A stretch of DNA of 6,438 bases from an uncultured Oscillospiraceae bacterium (GTDB lineage: Bacteria > Bacillota > Clostridia > Oscillospirales > Ruminococcaceae): contig CAKSHT010000124.1 in the NCBI GenBank assembly GCA_934457235.1, positions 1 to 6,438 on the forward strand, in the 5' to 3' direction. The position numbers were made by a program, and so were the translations under genes. Below are positions 1 through 6,387 of the stretch, piece after piece. Each line of letters opens with the position of its first letter. Position 1 is the stretch's first letter. The notes under the pieces are model-generated. The model did no database searches, was not told the DNA's origin, and saw only the letters and a list, made by a program, of their open reading frames with translations.

Positions 1-183
1 GCTCTTGACCGGCACACCGGCGAGGAGCATACAGTCCCTGAGCACTGCGTATTCGTCATGGGCGACAACAGAAACCGCTCCCTTGACAGCCGCAGCCTGC
101 TTGTCGGAGATGTTGACACAGACCTTATAATGGGCAGGGCATTCGTGCGCCTGTTCCCGATAGATCAGTTTAAGTGGTTATGA
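1..183 (+). CDS. lepB: Signal peptidase I, 3' end only (partial)
   Basis: Only the last 60 codons are present; the gene begins upstream of the window. Reading frame 1 gives residues 20-31 of the fragment as MGDNRNRSLDSR, the conserved box E of type I signal peptidases (consensus GDNR-N-S-DSR). It is followed by a short tail with a GRAFVRLFP segment typical of the family's C-terminus. By family knowledge, the enzyme is anchored in the cytoplasmic membrane and cuts signal peptides from exported proteins on the outer face with a Ser/Lys dyad. The catalytic Ser and Lys and the membrane anchor lie outside the window, so activity cannot be judged here. The TGA stop overlaps the ATG of the next gene as ATGA. 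The order lepB-rbgA-rnhB matches the conserved Firmicutes cluster, usually preceded by rplS. Confidence 0.9.
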   Translation, partial: ALDRHTGEEHTVPEHCVFVMGDNRNRSLDSRSLLVGDVDTDLIMGRAFVRLFPIDQFKWL

Positions 184-1028
184 ATGATGTAGGAAATATC
201 CAGTGGTTCCCCGGACATATGACCAAGACAAGGCGGCTCATCGAAGCTGACCTTAAAATGGTAGACGCCGTTGTTGAGATCACTGACGCAAGAATACCTG
301 AGAGCAGCAGGAATCCGATACTGGACGAACTGGTCAAGGATAAGCCCCGCATTATTCTGATGAACAAGTGCGATTACGCCGACGAGGCTGCGACCAGAGC
401 ATGGAAGCAGTTCTACGAAAAGAAGGGCATTCGCGTGCTGACCTGCGATTGTCGCAGCGGCAAGGGACTTAACGCGTTCCTGCCGGAGGTCAAGCGACTG
501 CTCGCCGAGCTTATTGAGCGCCGTAAAAAGCGCGGTATGATAGGCAAGGCTCTGCGGCTTATGGTCGTTGGTATCCCTAACGTCGGTAAAAGCTCATTCA
601 TCAACAGAATGGCTAAGACAAAGAAAACCAAGGTGGGCGACAAGCCGGGCGTTACTCGCGGAAAACAGTGGGTCTCCATTGATAAGGACGTTGAGTTACT
701 TGACATGCCTGGAATCCTCTGGCCGAAATTCGACGACCAGCTGGCGGCTCAGCGACTTGCATTCACCGGGGCCATCAAAGATGATGTCATGGACACCGAA
801 GCGCTGGCAAGAGCGCTGGGCGCGGTTCTGAAAGAGCAGTATCCGGAGCTTCTGAACGCACGATACAAGCTGTCTGGCGACGAGGATATACTCAGGGATA
901 TCGCGAAGTCGCGCGGCATGCTGGTATCCGGCGGCGAGCCTGATACGGAACGCGCCGCGGCGGCGCTTCTTGATGAATACAGAGGTGGAAAAATTGGCAG
1001 GATCACCCTCGAAAAGCCCGGCAAGTGA
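180..1028 (+). CDS. rbgA: Ribosome biogenesis GTPase A (RbgA/YlqF)
   Basis: This is a 282-residue circularly permuted GTPase, the normal length for RbgA. The N-terminus carries the hallmark IQWFPGHM, followed by the motifs in permuted order: G4 NKCD (residues 62-65), G5-like CRSGKG (about 91-96), G1 GIPNVGKS (131-138), the G2 threonine in GVTRGK (159), then G3 DMPG (175-178) within DMPGILWPKF, a signature of the family. The remainder is the helical C-terminal RNA-binding domain. In Bacillus, RbgA binds the late 45S/50S particle and is needed to complete the large ribosomal subunit; the same role is inferred here. The ATG at 180 was chosen because it overlaps the lepB stop as ATGA, pointing to translational coupling, and puts the conserved motif near the N-terminus. 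A GTG at 174 is in frame. No clear Shine-Dalgarno is visible for either start. Confidence 0.96.
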   Translation: MNDVGNIQWFPGHMTKTRRLIEADLKMVDAVVEITDARIPESSRNPILDELVKDKPRIILMNKCDYADEAATRAWKQFYEKKGIRVLTCDCRSGKGLNAFLPEVKRLLAELIERRKKRGMIGKALRLMVVGIPNVGKSSFINRMAKTKKTKVGDKPGVTRGKQWVSIDKDVELLDMPGILWPKFDDQLAAQRLAFTGAIKDDVMDTEALARALGAVLKEQYPELLNARYKLSGDEDILRDIAKSRGMLVSGGEPDTERAAAALLDEYRGGKIGRITLEKPGK

Positions 1029-1677
1029 GCCGGAGCAGCTTTCTTTGATAAGTGACGAAGAGCCGGACCTGTTCGGCTTCGACAGCGGGTTTCGCAAGAA
1101 ATTCGGGGTCGTGTGCGGGATAGACGAGGCGGGCAGAGGTCCGCTGGCGGGCGATGTGTTCGCTGCGGCGGTCATTCTTGACGAGGGAGTTGTCATAGAG
1201 GGCATCAACGACAGCAAGAAGCTTACTGAAAAGAAGCGTGAAGCGCTTTTCGACGAAATATGCGCAAAGGCAAAGGCGTACTGCGTAGCCAGTGCGAGCG
1301 TTGATGAGATCGAGCGGCTGAATATCCTCCAGGCGGATTTCCTGGCTATGCAGAGAGCCTACAAGGGGCTTGTCATGCAGGCGGGAATCGTTTTGGTGGA
1401 CGGTAATCAGCTTCCGCAGCTGGACGCCGAAATGAAGTACGTCATAAAGGGCGATGCAAGGTCTGCAAGTATCGCGGCGGCTTCTATCCTGGCAAAGGTG
1501 TCAAGGGACAGATACATGAAGCAGATGGCGGAAAAATATCCGCAGTATGGCTTTGATAAGCACAAGGGCTACGGAACCAAGGCACACTACGCTGCGGTGG
1601 ACGAGTTCGGACTGTGCGAGATACACAGAAAGTCCTTTTTCAAGAAGTATTTTGAGAAGAAGGCGGCTCATGGATAA
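973..1677 (+). CDS. rnhB: Ribonuclease HII
   Basis: Type 2 RNase H removes RNA from RNA-DNA hybrids and nicks at single ribonucleotides misincorporated in DNA. The 234-residue product shows all catalytic blocks: CGIDEAGRGPLAGD with the Asp-Glu pair at 51-52, VDGNQLP with Asp 143, KGDARSASIAAASILAKVSRD with Asp 161, then YGFDKHKGYGT and the C-terminal IHRKSFF. A tail of about 45 residues precedes the first catalytic block; it is acidic and low in complexity and has no recognisable domain. The start is uncertain. ATG 973 is the only ATG near the beginning, but it lies 56 bases inside rbgA and lacks a ribosome binding site. A TTG at 994 has GAGGTG (982-987) six bases upstream and would remove seven residues. 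The stop overlaps yraN by 8 bases. The function is secure, the exact start is not. Confidence 0.95.
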   Translation: MNTEVEKLAGSPSKSPASEPEQLSLISDEEPDLFGFDSGFRKKFGVVCGIDEAGRGPLAGDVFAAAVILDEGVVIEGINDSKKLTEKKREALFDEICAKAKAYCVASASVDEIERLNILQADFLAMQRAYKGLVMQAGIVLVDGNQLPQLDAEMKYVIKGDARSASIAAASILAKVSRDRYMKQMAEKYPQYGFDKHKGYGTKAHYAAVDEFGLCEIHRKSFFKKYFEKKAAHG

Positions 1678-2053
1678 ACTGGAAAAGGGCAGGCTCGGCG
1701 AGGACGCCGTTTGCGGGCTGCTTTTACAGCGCGGCCATGAGATAATCGCGAGAAACTACCACAGGCGCTGCGGCGAGATAGACATTATCTCCAAGTGCGG
1801 CGGGTTCGTGGTATTTACCGAGGTCAAGGCGAGAAAGCACGGCAGCCTGGTTTCCGGGCTGGAGGCGGTGGATTTCCGCAAGCAGGCGAAGATAATCCGA
1901 ACTGCTGATATGTGGCTTTCCGACAATGATACCGGACTTCAACCGAGGTACGATATCGCCGAGGTCACGTTGGCAGGAAGTGTTCCGAGAGTCGTGTCGA
2001 TACACATCTACGAGGACGCATTCACTGCGGACGGCGTATATACGGTCAACTGA
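1670..2053 (+). CDS. yraN: YraN/UPF0102 family protein with endonuclease-like fold
   Basis: This is a 127-residue protein, the usual size for UPF0102. Visible family blocks are KGRLGEDAV at 6-14, ARNYHRRCGEID at 27-38 and FTEVKAR at 49-55, with a late RYDIAEV at 93-99. The spaced acidic and lysine residues (E11, D38, E51-V-K53) follow the pattern of Holliday-junction-resolvase or restriction-endonuclease folds, so a nuclease role is often suggested. The cellular function of the family is not well established and I do not claim one. The ATG at 1670 overlaps the end of rnhB by 8 bases and is preceded by purine-rich AAGAAGGCGG. The next upstream in-frame start (1547) lies deep inside rnhB. The pairing of rnhB and yraN is common across bacteria, so co-expression with the upstream cluster is likely. 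Confidence 0.92.
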   Translation: MDKLEKGRLGEDAVCGLLLQRGHEIIARNYHRRCGEIDIISKCGGFVVFTEVKARKHGSLVSGLEAVDFRKQAKIIRTADMWLSDNDTGLQPRYDIAEVTLAGSVPRVVSIHIYEDAFTADGVYTVN

Positions 2054-2092
2054 TCGTTGATAATGCACTGCTATGCGGTGTTTCAGTCTATG

Positions 2093-2098
2093 AAAGGA
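2093..2098 (+). promoter_or_regulatory. Ribosome binding site of thrC
   Basis: AAAGGA lies eight bases before the ATG at 2107, a normal Shine-Dalgarno spacing. It fixes the start of threonine synthase. The 53-base gap before it contains no convincing promoter that I can point to. Confidence 0.75.
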
Positions 2099-2106
2099 CG
2101 ATAAAC

Positions 2107-3597
2107 ATGAATTACAGAAGCACGAGAAATTCTTCCCTCAAGGTGACAAGCGCACACGCTATCACAAAGGGTCTTTCCGACGAGGGCGGTCTGTACGTTC
2201 CTGAGAGCATTCCTCAGCTCAGCAAGGAGGAAATCCTTGCGCTGTGTGACAAGAGCTATGCTGACAGGGCGTTCGAGGTTTTCAGCCGTCTGCTGACAGA
2301 CTTCACACCTGACGAGATCCGTCACTGTGTTGACTCCGCCTACAACGACAAGAACTTCGACAGCAACAACATAGCTGAGCTTGCCAAGCTCATTCCCGGT
2401 ACATATGTGCTGGAGCTGTGGCACGGTCCAACCTGCGCATTCAAGGATATGGCGCTCCAGATCCTGCCGTATCTGCTGACTACTTCTGCTAAGAAGACTG
2501 TTGACGGCAAGCACATTGCTATCCTGGTGGCTACCTCCGGTGATACCGGCAAGGCGGCTCTTGAGGGATTCAAGGACGTTGACGGCACAAGTATCGCTGT
2601 TTTCTATCCTGAGGACGGCGTAAGCAAGATGCAGAAGCGCCAGATGACCACCCAGGAGGGCAAGAACGTCAATGTATGCGCTGTAAAGGGCAACTTCGAC
2701 GACTGTCAGAACGGCGTAAAGGCTATCTTTACAGATAAGGCCATCGCAGACAGACTTGCTAAGAACAATATTCTGCTCTCCAGCGCTAACTCCATCAACT
2801 GGGGCAGACTGGCACCGCAGATCGTTTACTACGTTTCCACCTACGCTGAGCTTCTCAAGAATAAGGAGATCGAGTTCGGCGAGAAGATCAATATCGTTGT
2901 TCCGACAGGTAACTTCGGTAATATCCTTGCCGCTTACTACGCTAAGCTGATGGGTATTCCGGTAAACAAGCTTATCTGCGCTTCCAACAGCAACAACGTG
3001 CTGACTGATTTCATCAACACCGGTGTTTACGACAGAAACAGAAAGTTCTTCACCACTGTTTCTCCGTCTATGGATATTCTCATATCCTCCAACCTGGAGC
3101 GCCTGCTGTATCACCTTACCGGCGAGAACGACGCGGTTATCAACGACTGGTTCGGCAAGCTCAAGACTGACGGCAAGTATGAGGTTTCCGCTGACGTCAA
3201 GGCTAAGATCAGCGAACTCTTCTGGGCTGGCTGCTGCAACGACGCCGAAACAAAGGCAGAGATCAAGTCAACTTTCGAGAACTACAACTACCTCCTCGAT
3301 ACCCACACCGCTGTTGCAGTGAAGGTTTACGAGGATTATAAGAAGGCTACCGGCGACAATACCAAGACCGTTATCGCTTCCACAGCTAACCCGTACAAGT
3401 TCAGCGGCGCTGTTTACGAGGCGGTCGGCGGCACTGTTTCCGACGATGAGTGGCAGAACATCGCTGAGCTGGAGGCAAAGACCGGCACCAAGATGCCCGC
3501 TCCGCTCGCTGCCACAAAGAACAAGGAAATCCGCTTCAAGGGTTCTGTTGAGAAGCAGGAGATGCCAGAGGTAGTCTGCAAGTTCCTCAAGTCTTAA
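2107..3597 (+). CDS. thrC: Threonine synthase
   Basis: This cytoplasmic PLP enzyme converts O-phosphohomoserine and water to threonine and phosphate, the last step of threonine synthesis. The 496-residue protein opens with the family N-terminus (YRSTRN near the start, then GLSDEGGLYVPE at 22-33). The PLP-binding lysine is K113 in HGPTCAFKD. ATSGDTGKAA (142-151) and VPTGNFGN (265-272) supply the cofactor phosphate and active-site loops. SNSNNVLTDF (293-302) is also typical. Its length fits the long fold-type II group that includes the E. coli (428 aa) and longer fungal enzymes. It ends in tandem TAA codons. No hom or thrB gene is adjacent in the window, so it is separated from the rest of its pathway here. 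Its bias toward GCT, AAG, GAG, AAC and ATC codons suggests strong expression. A metallophosphoesterase follows after 21 bases, probably on the same transcript. Confidence 0.97.
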   Translation: MNYRSTRNSSLKVTSAHAITKGLSDEGGLYVPESIPQLSKEEILALCDKSYADRAFEVFSRLLTDFTPDEIRHCVDSAYNDKNFDSNNIAELAKLIPGTYVLELWHGPTCAFKDMALQILPYLLTTSAKKTVDGKHIAILVATSGDTGKAALEGFKDVDGTSIAVFYPEDGVSKMQKRQMTTQEGKNVNVCAVKGNFDDCQNGVKAIFTDKAIADRLAKNNILLSSANSINWGRLAPQIVYYVSTYAELLKNKEIEFGEKINIVVPTGNFGNILAAYYAKLMGIPVNKLICASNSNNVLTDFINTGVYDRNRKFFTTVSPSMDILISSNLERLLYHLTGENDAVINDWFGKLKTDGKYEVSADVKAKISELFWAGCCNDAETKAEIKSTFENYNYLLDTHTAVAVKVYEDYKKATGDNTKTVIASTANPYKFSGAVYEAVGGTVSDDEWQNIAELEAKTGTKMPAPLAATKNKEIRFKGSVEKQEMPEVVCKFLKS

Positions 3598-3606
3598 TAA
3601 TTAGCT

Positions 3607-3612
3607 GGGAGG
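3607..3612 (+). promoter_or_regulatory. Ribosome binding site deciding a TTG start
   Basis: GGGAGG lies six bases before TTG 3619. This near-perfect Shine-Dalgarno selects the TTG as start. The first in-frame ATG (3670) would remove the GDLHL metal-binding motif, so it can be excluded. Confidence 0.8.
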
Positions 3613-3618
3613 CTGACA

Positions 3619-4311
3619 TTGCTTTACACGATCGGCGACCTTCATCTTTCATTGGGCTGCAACAAGCCTATGGATATCTTCGCAGGGTGGAGCAACTACC
3701 TTGAAAAGCTTGAAGCAAACTGGAACAGCAAGATAACCGCTGACGACACTGTTGTCCTGCTGGGCGACCACTCCTGGGCGCTGAAGCTTGAGGAGAGCTT
3801 AAAGGATCTGGAGTACATCAATTCGCGGCTGAACGGGAAAAAGATACTCGTCAAGGGTAACCACGACCTGTGGTGGTCCACGATGAACAAGCTTGATTCC
3901 TTTGTGAAGTCCAACGGGTTTGATAACATCAGCTTTCTGTTTAACAATGCATTCCTGGTCGATGGTGTGTCGATATGCGGCACCCGCGGCTGGATCCGCG
4001 AGAACGGCGAGGCTCCGGATCAGAAAGTGCTTCTGCGTGAGGCAGGAAGGCTCGAAGCTTCCCTTAAGGAAGGCGTGAGGCTCGGCGGTGAGCTGATCGC
4101 GTTCATACATTATCCGCCGATATACCGTGCGGAGGAAAACGTTTATCTGACCGACGTGCTCAAGCGTTACGGTGTCAAGCGATGCTACTACGCGCACCTG
4201 CACGGGGCGAGCATAAAAGGCGCGCTCAACGGTTTCAGAAACGGAATAGAATACCGTCTGGTTTCCGCCGACGGTGTGGACTTTGACCCGGTTCTTATCA
4301 ACCGTACCTGA
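3619..4311 (+). CDS. Metallophosphoesterase (calcineurin-like, COG1768-like predicted phosphohydrolase)
   Basis: The 230-residue protein has the full set of calcineurin-type metal ligands in order: GDLHL (D7, H9), LLGDHSWALK (D50), VKGNHDLWW (N81, H82), IHYPP (H164) and AHLHG (H193, H195). The SWA-K-E stretch after the second motif and the CGTRGW segment at 120-125 resemble the small bacterial group described as predicted phosphohydrolases (COG1768). A two-metal phosphomonoesterase or phosphodiesterase is expected; the substrate is unknown. No signal peptide or membrane segment is apparent, so it is probably cytoplasmic. Two positions differ from the usual motif text: H51 follows the second metal Asp, and Ala replaces Gly in the usual GHLHG. 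Neither removes a ligand. Translation starts at TTG behind GGGAGG. It lies between thrC and tig, and the context does not reveal its role. Confidence 0.88.
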   Translation: MLYTIGDLHLSLGCNKPMDIFAGWSNYLEKLEANWNSKITADDTVVLLGDHSWALKLEESLKDLEYINSRLNGKKILVKGNHDLWWSTMNKLDSFVKSNGFDNISFLFNNAFLVDGVSICGTRGWIRENGEAPDQKVLLREAGRLEASLKEGVRLGGELIAFIHYPPIYRAEENVYLTDVLKRYGVKRCYYAHLHGASIKGALNGFRNGIEYRLVSADGVDFDPVLINRT

Positions 4312-4322
4312 TTTGTACGGTT
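4300..4322 (+). terminator. Perfect 8-bp inverted repeat over a stop codon; possible weak terminator
   Basis: AACCGTAC (4300-4307) and GTACGGTT (4315-4322) are exact reverse complements around a 7-base loop that contains the TGA stop of the phosphoesterase. Only a short broken T run (TTTCT) follows, so a complete intrinsic terminator is not supported. It may partly terminate the thrC-phosphoesterase transcript ahead of tig or protect its 3' end. Confidence 0.4.
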
Positions 4323-4368
4323 TCTGAAAATAATACGTCCTCAGGGACAAGGAAGGAAAACATTAATC

Positions 4369-5652
4369 ATGGAGATCATTTCCCAGAACAGCACAGCTAC
4401 AAATACCACAGCTATCGAGTTCGCTTTCAGCGCAGAGGAATTCGAGAATGCTATTTCCGCAGCTTACAACAAGAGAAAGAAGAACATCACTGTTCCCGGC
4501 TTCCGCAAGGGCAAGGCACCCCGCAAGGTCATTGAGGCTCAGTACGGCGAGAGCGTTTTCTTTGAGGACGCTGTAAACAGCCTGTATAACCAGAACATCG
4601 CTGAGATCGTTGCAAAGACAGGTCTTGAGGTTGTTGACGTTGAGAACACCGAGGTCGTTGAGGTAAGCAAGGAGAACGGCGTTAAGTTCAAGGCTGACCT
4701 TATCACCAAGCCTGTCGTAGAAATTTCTGACTACAAGGGATTAGAAGTTAAGAAAACAACCAAGAATGTAGATGACGCTGCTGTTGACGCAGAGATCGAA
4801 AAGGTTCGCAACAGAAATGCAAGAAGCATCTCCGTTGAGGACAGAGCTGCACAGAACGGCGATACCGCTGTTATCGACTTCGAGGGCTTCCTCGATGGCG
4901 TTGCTTTCGAGGGCGGCAAGGGCGAGAAGTTCCCGCTTGAGCTCGGTTCCGGTTCCTTTATCCCCGGCTTTGAGGATCAGATCGTTGGCAAGAACATCGG
5001 CGACGAGTTCGACGTAAACGTTACATTCCCTGAGCACTATCAGGCTGAGAACCTTGCTGGCAAGCCCGCTGTATTCAAGTGCAAGCTGCACGAGCTGAAG
5101 GGTAAGGAGCTTCCTGACGTTGACGACGAGTTCGTTAAGGATGTAAGCGAGTTCGACACCCTCGACGAGTACAAGGCTGACATCAAGTCCAAGCTTGAAA
5201 AGACCGCTGCTGACGAGGCTTCCACAAATCTCGACAACGAACTGGTTGACGCTGTGATCGCAAAGATGTCCGCTGAAGTTCCGCAGGTTATGTACCAGCG
5301 CCGCATCGACGACATCGTTCGCGAGTGGAGCGCAAGAAACCGTATCCGTGTTGAGGACTACCTCAAGTACACCGGCACCACAATGGATCAGTTCAGAGCC
5401 AATTTCACAGAGGTTGCTAAGCGCCAGGTAGACCTGCGCCTTGCTCTTGAGAAGATCGCTGAGCTTGAGAACATCACCGTTTCTGACGAGGACCTTGAGA
5501 AGGAGTTCGCAGATATGGCTGAGCAGTACAAGATGGACGTAGACAAGGTTAAGGCTGCTGTTCCTGCTGACGCTGTCAAGAACGACCTCAGAATCGAGAA
5601 GGCTCTCGACCTGGTTCGTGACTCTGCAAAGATCGAGGAAGTTACTGAATAA
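4369..5652 (+). CDS. tig: Trigger factor (ribosome-associated chaperone and prolyl isomerase)
   Basis: Trigger factor docks at the ribosomal exit tunnel and shields nascent chains. The 427-residue product has the normal length and three-part layout. The N-terminal ribosome-binding domain (about 1-115) contains VPGFRKGKAPRKV (42-54), the signature loop that contacts the ribosomal protein uL23. The FKBP-like prolyl isomerase domain spans about 155-245, with GDTAVIDFEGFLDG and later LGSGSFIPGFEDQI. The helical C-terminal chaperone domain fills the rest, starting near LPDVDDEFVKDV (248-259). ATG 4369 is preceded by AAGGAAGG (4349-4356) at a somewhat long spacing. No clear sigma-A promoter is visible in the 57 bases upstream, although an inverted repeat ends there. 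Its codon choice (GCT, GAG, AAG, ATC, GTT) is like that of thrC and fits high expression. clpP follows, a very common pairing in Firmicutes and other bacteria. Confidence 0.97.
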   Translation: MEIISQNSTATNTTAIEFAFSAEEFENAISAAYNKRKKNITVPGFRKGKAPRKVIEAQYGESVFFEDAVNSLYNQNIAEIVAKTGLEVVDVENTEVVEVSKENGVKFKADLITKPVVEISDYKGLEVKKTTKNVDDAAVDAEIEKVRNRNARSISVEDRAAQNGDTAVIDFEGFLDGVAFEGGKGEKFPLELGSGSFIPGFEDQIVGKNIGDEFDVNVTFPEHYQAENLAGKPAVFKCKLHELKGKELPDVDDEFVKDVSEFDTLDEYKADIKSKLEKTAADEASTNLDNELVDAVIAKMSAEVPQVMYQRRIDDIVREWSARNRIRVEDYLKYTGTTMDQFRANFTEVAKRQVDLRLALEKIAELENITVSDEDLEKEFADMAEQYKMDVDKVKAAVPADAVKNDLRIEKALDLVRDSAKIEEVTE

Positions 5653-5663
5653 GTTCATAATTT

Positions 5664-5689
5664 GCGGCTCCGGTGAATGCCGGGGCTGC
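5664..5689 (+). other. GC-rich hairpin in the tig-clpP gap
   Basis: Left arm 5664-5674 (GCGGCTCCGGT) pairs with right arm 5679-5689 (GCCGGGGCTGC) around a GAAT loop. The stem is 11 bp with three G-U pairs if transcribed. It begins 12 bases after the tig stop. The only T run nearby (CCTTTT, about 5696-5701) lies seven bases beyond the stem, so it is an imperfect terminator. It could partly terminate after tig or stabilise mRNA ends. The remaining gap up to 5777 holds a short CCGC-TTAT-GCGG stem just before the clpP ribosome binding site. I see no CIRCE element or CtsR heptad pair, the known heat-shock operators for such genes. Confidence 0.4.
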
Positions 5690-5764
5690 AATGTACCTTT
5701 TGGACCTGCGGTTTCCGGCGGCGTCAATACAGCTTGATTTACGCGACGGCGGCCGCTTATGCGG

Positions 5765-5773
5765 AGAAGGGAG
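5765..5773 (+). promoter_or_regulatory. Ribosome binding site of clpP
   Basis: AGAAGGGAG lies just upstream of ATG 5778, with AGAAGG seven bases and GGGAG four bases from the start. It supports this ATG over the in-frame GTG at 5673, which would add 35 residues unlike any ClpP N-terminus. The short CCGC-TTAT-GCGG stem at 5753-5764 abuts the site. Confidence 0.7.
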
Positions 5774-5777
5774 CAAT

Positions 5778-6380
5778 ATGGCTTATATTCCTTATGTAGT
5801 TGAACAGAGCAATCACGGCGAGCGTTCCTACGATATTTTTTCACGTCTGCTCAACGACAGAATTATCCTTCTGCATGATCAGGTGAATTCCGCGACTGCA
5901 AGCGTTGTAGTCGCTCAGCTCCTCTACCTTGAGGGGCAGGATCCTGACAAGGATATCTACCTGTATATCAACAGCCCCGGAGGGTCTGTTTCCGACGGCA
6001 TGGCTATCTACGACACGATGCAGTACATCAAGTGCGACGTGTCCACTATCTGCACCGGTATGGCGGCTTCTATGGGAGCGTTCCTGCTTTCTTCCGGTGC
6101 AAAGGGCAAGAGAATCGCCCTGCCGAACAGCGAGATCATGATTCATCAGCCGCTCATTTCTGGCAGCGGTCTTTCCGGTCAGGTAACAGATATCATGATC
6201 CACTCCAATTACCTCCAGCGCACAAAGGAGCGTCTTAACAAGATCCTCAGCGCTAACACCGGCAAGCCCTATGAGGATATCTGCCGCGATACCGAGCGTG
6301 ACAACTTCATGTCAGCGGAGGAGGCTCTGGAGTACGGTCTTATCGACAAGGTTTACAGCAGCAGGGCTGATATAAAGTAA
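5778..6380 (+). CDS. clpP: ATP-dependent Clp protease proteolytic subunit
   Basis: ClpP forms a double-ring serine-protease chamber that degrades proteins fed in by ClpX, ClpC or ClpA-type ATPases. The 200-residue product starts [10 protein letters not shown], matching the short N-terminus of Firmicutes ClpP (Bacillus MNLIPTVIEQ). It contains INSPGGS (64-70), the nucleophile S98 in [12 protein letters not shown]123 in MIHQPL, and the catalytic Asp in the DTERDNF block, D175 by alignment from memory with Bacillus D172. The triad is therefore complete. It has about three extra residues (ISGSGLSGQ) just after the catalytic histidine where common ClpP proteins read GGAQGQ, and H33 stands where Gly is usual. 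It follows tig, as in many bacteria, but the next frame does not look like clpX. A dedicated promoter in the 125-base leader is possible but not clear. Confidence 0.96.
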   Translation: MAYIPYVVEQSNHGERSYDIFSRLLNDRIILLHDQVNSATASVVVAQLLYLEGQDPDKDIYLYINSPGGSVSDGMAIYDTMQYIKCDVSTICTGMAASMGAFLLSSGAKGKRIALPNSEIMIHQPLISGSGLSGQVTDIMIHSNYLQRTKERLNKILSANTGKPYEDICRDTERDNFMSAEEALEYGLIDKVYSSRADIK

Positions 6381-6387
6381 GGCACCA

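Noticed and set aside
174..179. GTG start for rbgA two codons earlier
   Set aside because: It is in frame, but the ATG at 180 overlaps the lepB stop as ATGA, the usual coupled arrangement, and neither start has a clear ribosome binding site to favour the GTG.
2057..2064. TTGATA and GATAAT hexamers before thrC as a promoter
   Set aside because: They overlap each other, and I see no partner box at 16-18 bases for either one. Not enough to call a promoter.
2083..3114. 343-codon open frame on the minus strand
   Set aside because: It lies fully opposite thrC, whose motifs are complete. The translation shows no recognisable domain and the opening is explained by biased codon use on the + strand.
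5700..5730. TTGGAC and CAATAC as a clpP promoter
   Set aside because: The second box matches the -10 consensus poorly and the spacing is 19 bases. The pairing could easily arise by chance.
5749..5756. GCGGCCGC palindrome
   Set aside because: A single GC-rich 8-base palindrome with no second copy or associated element; it has no visible role.
5673..5777. N-terminal extension of clpP from GTG 5673
   Set aside because: The extra 35 residues do not resemble a ClpP propeptide, the region folds into a GC-rich hairpin, and ATG 5778 has a good ribosome binding site and the conserved N-terminus.
4741..5844. 367-codon open frame on the minus strand
   Set aside because: It is antisense to tig and the start of clpP, both unmistakable genes. 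Its product resembles no family I know, and the openness follows from the codon bias of tig.
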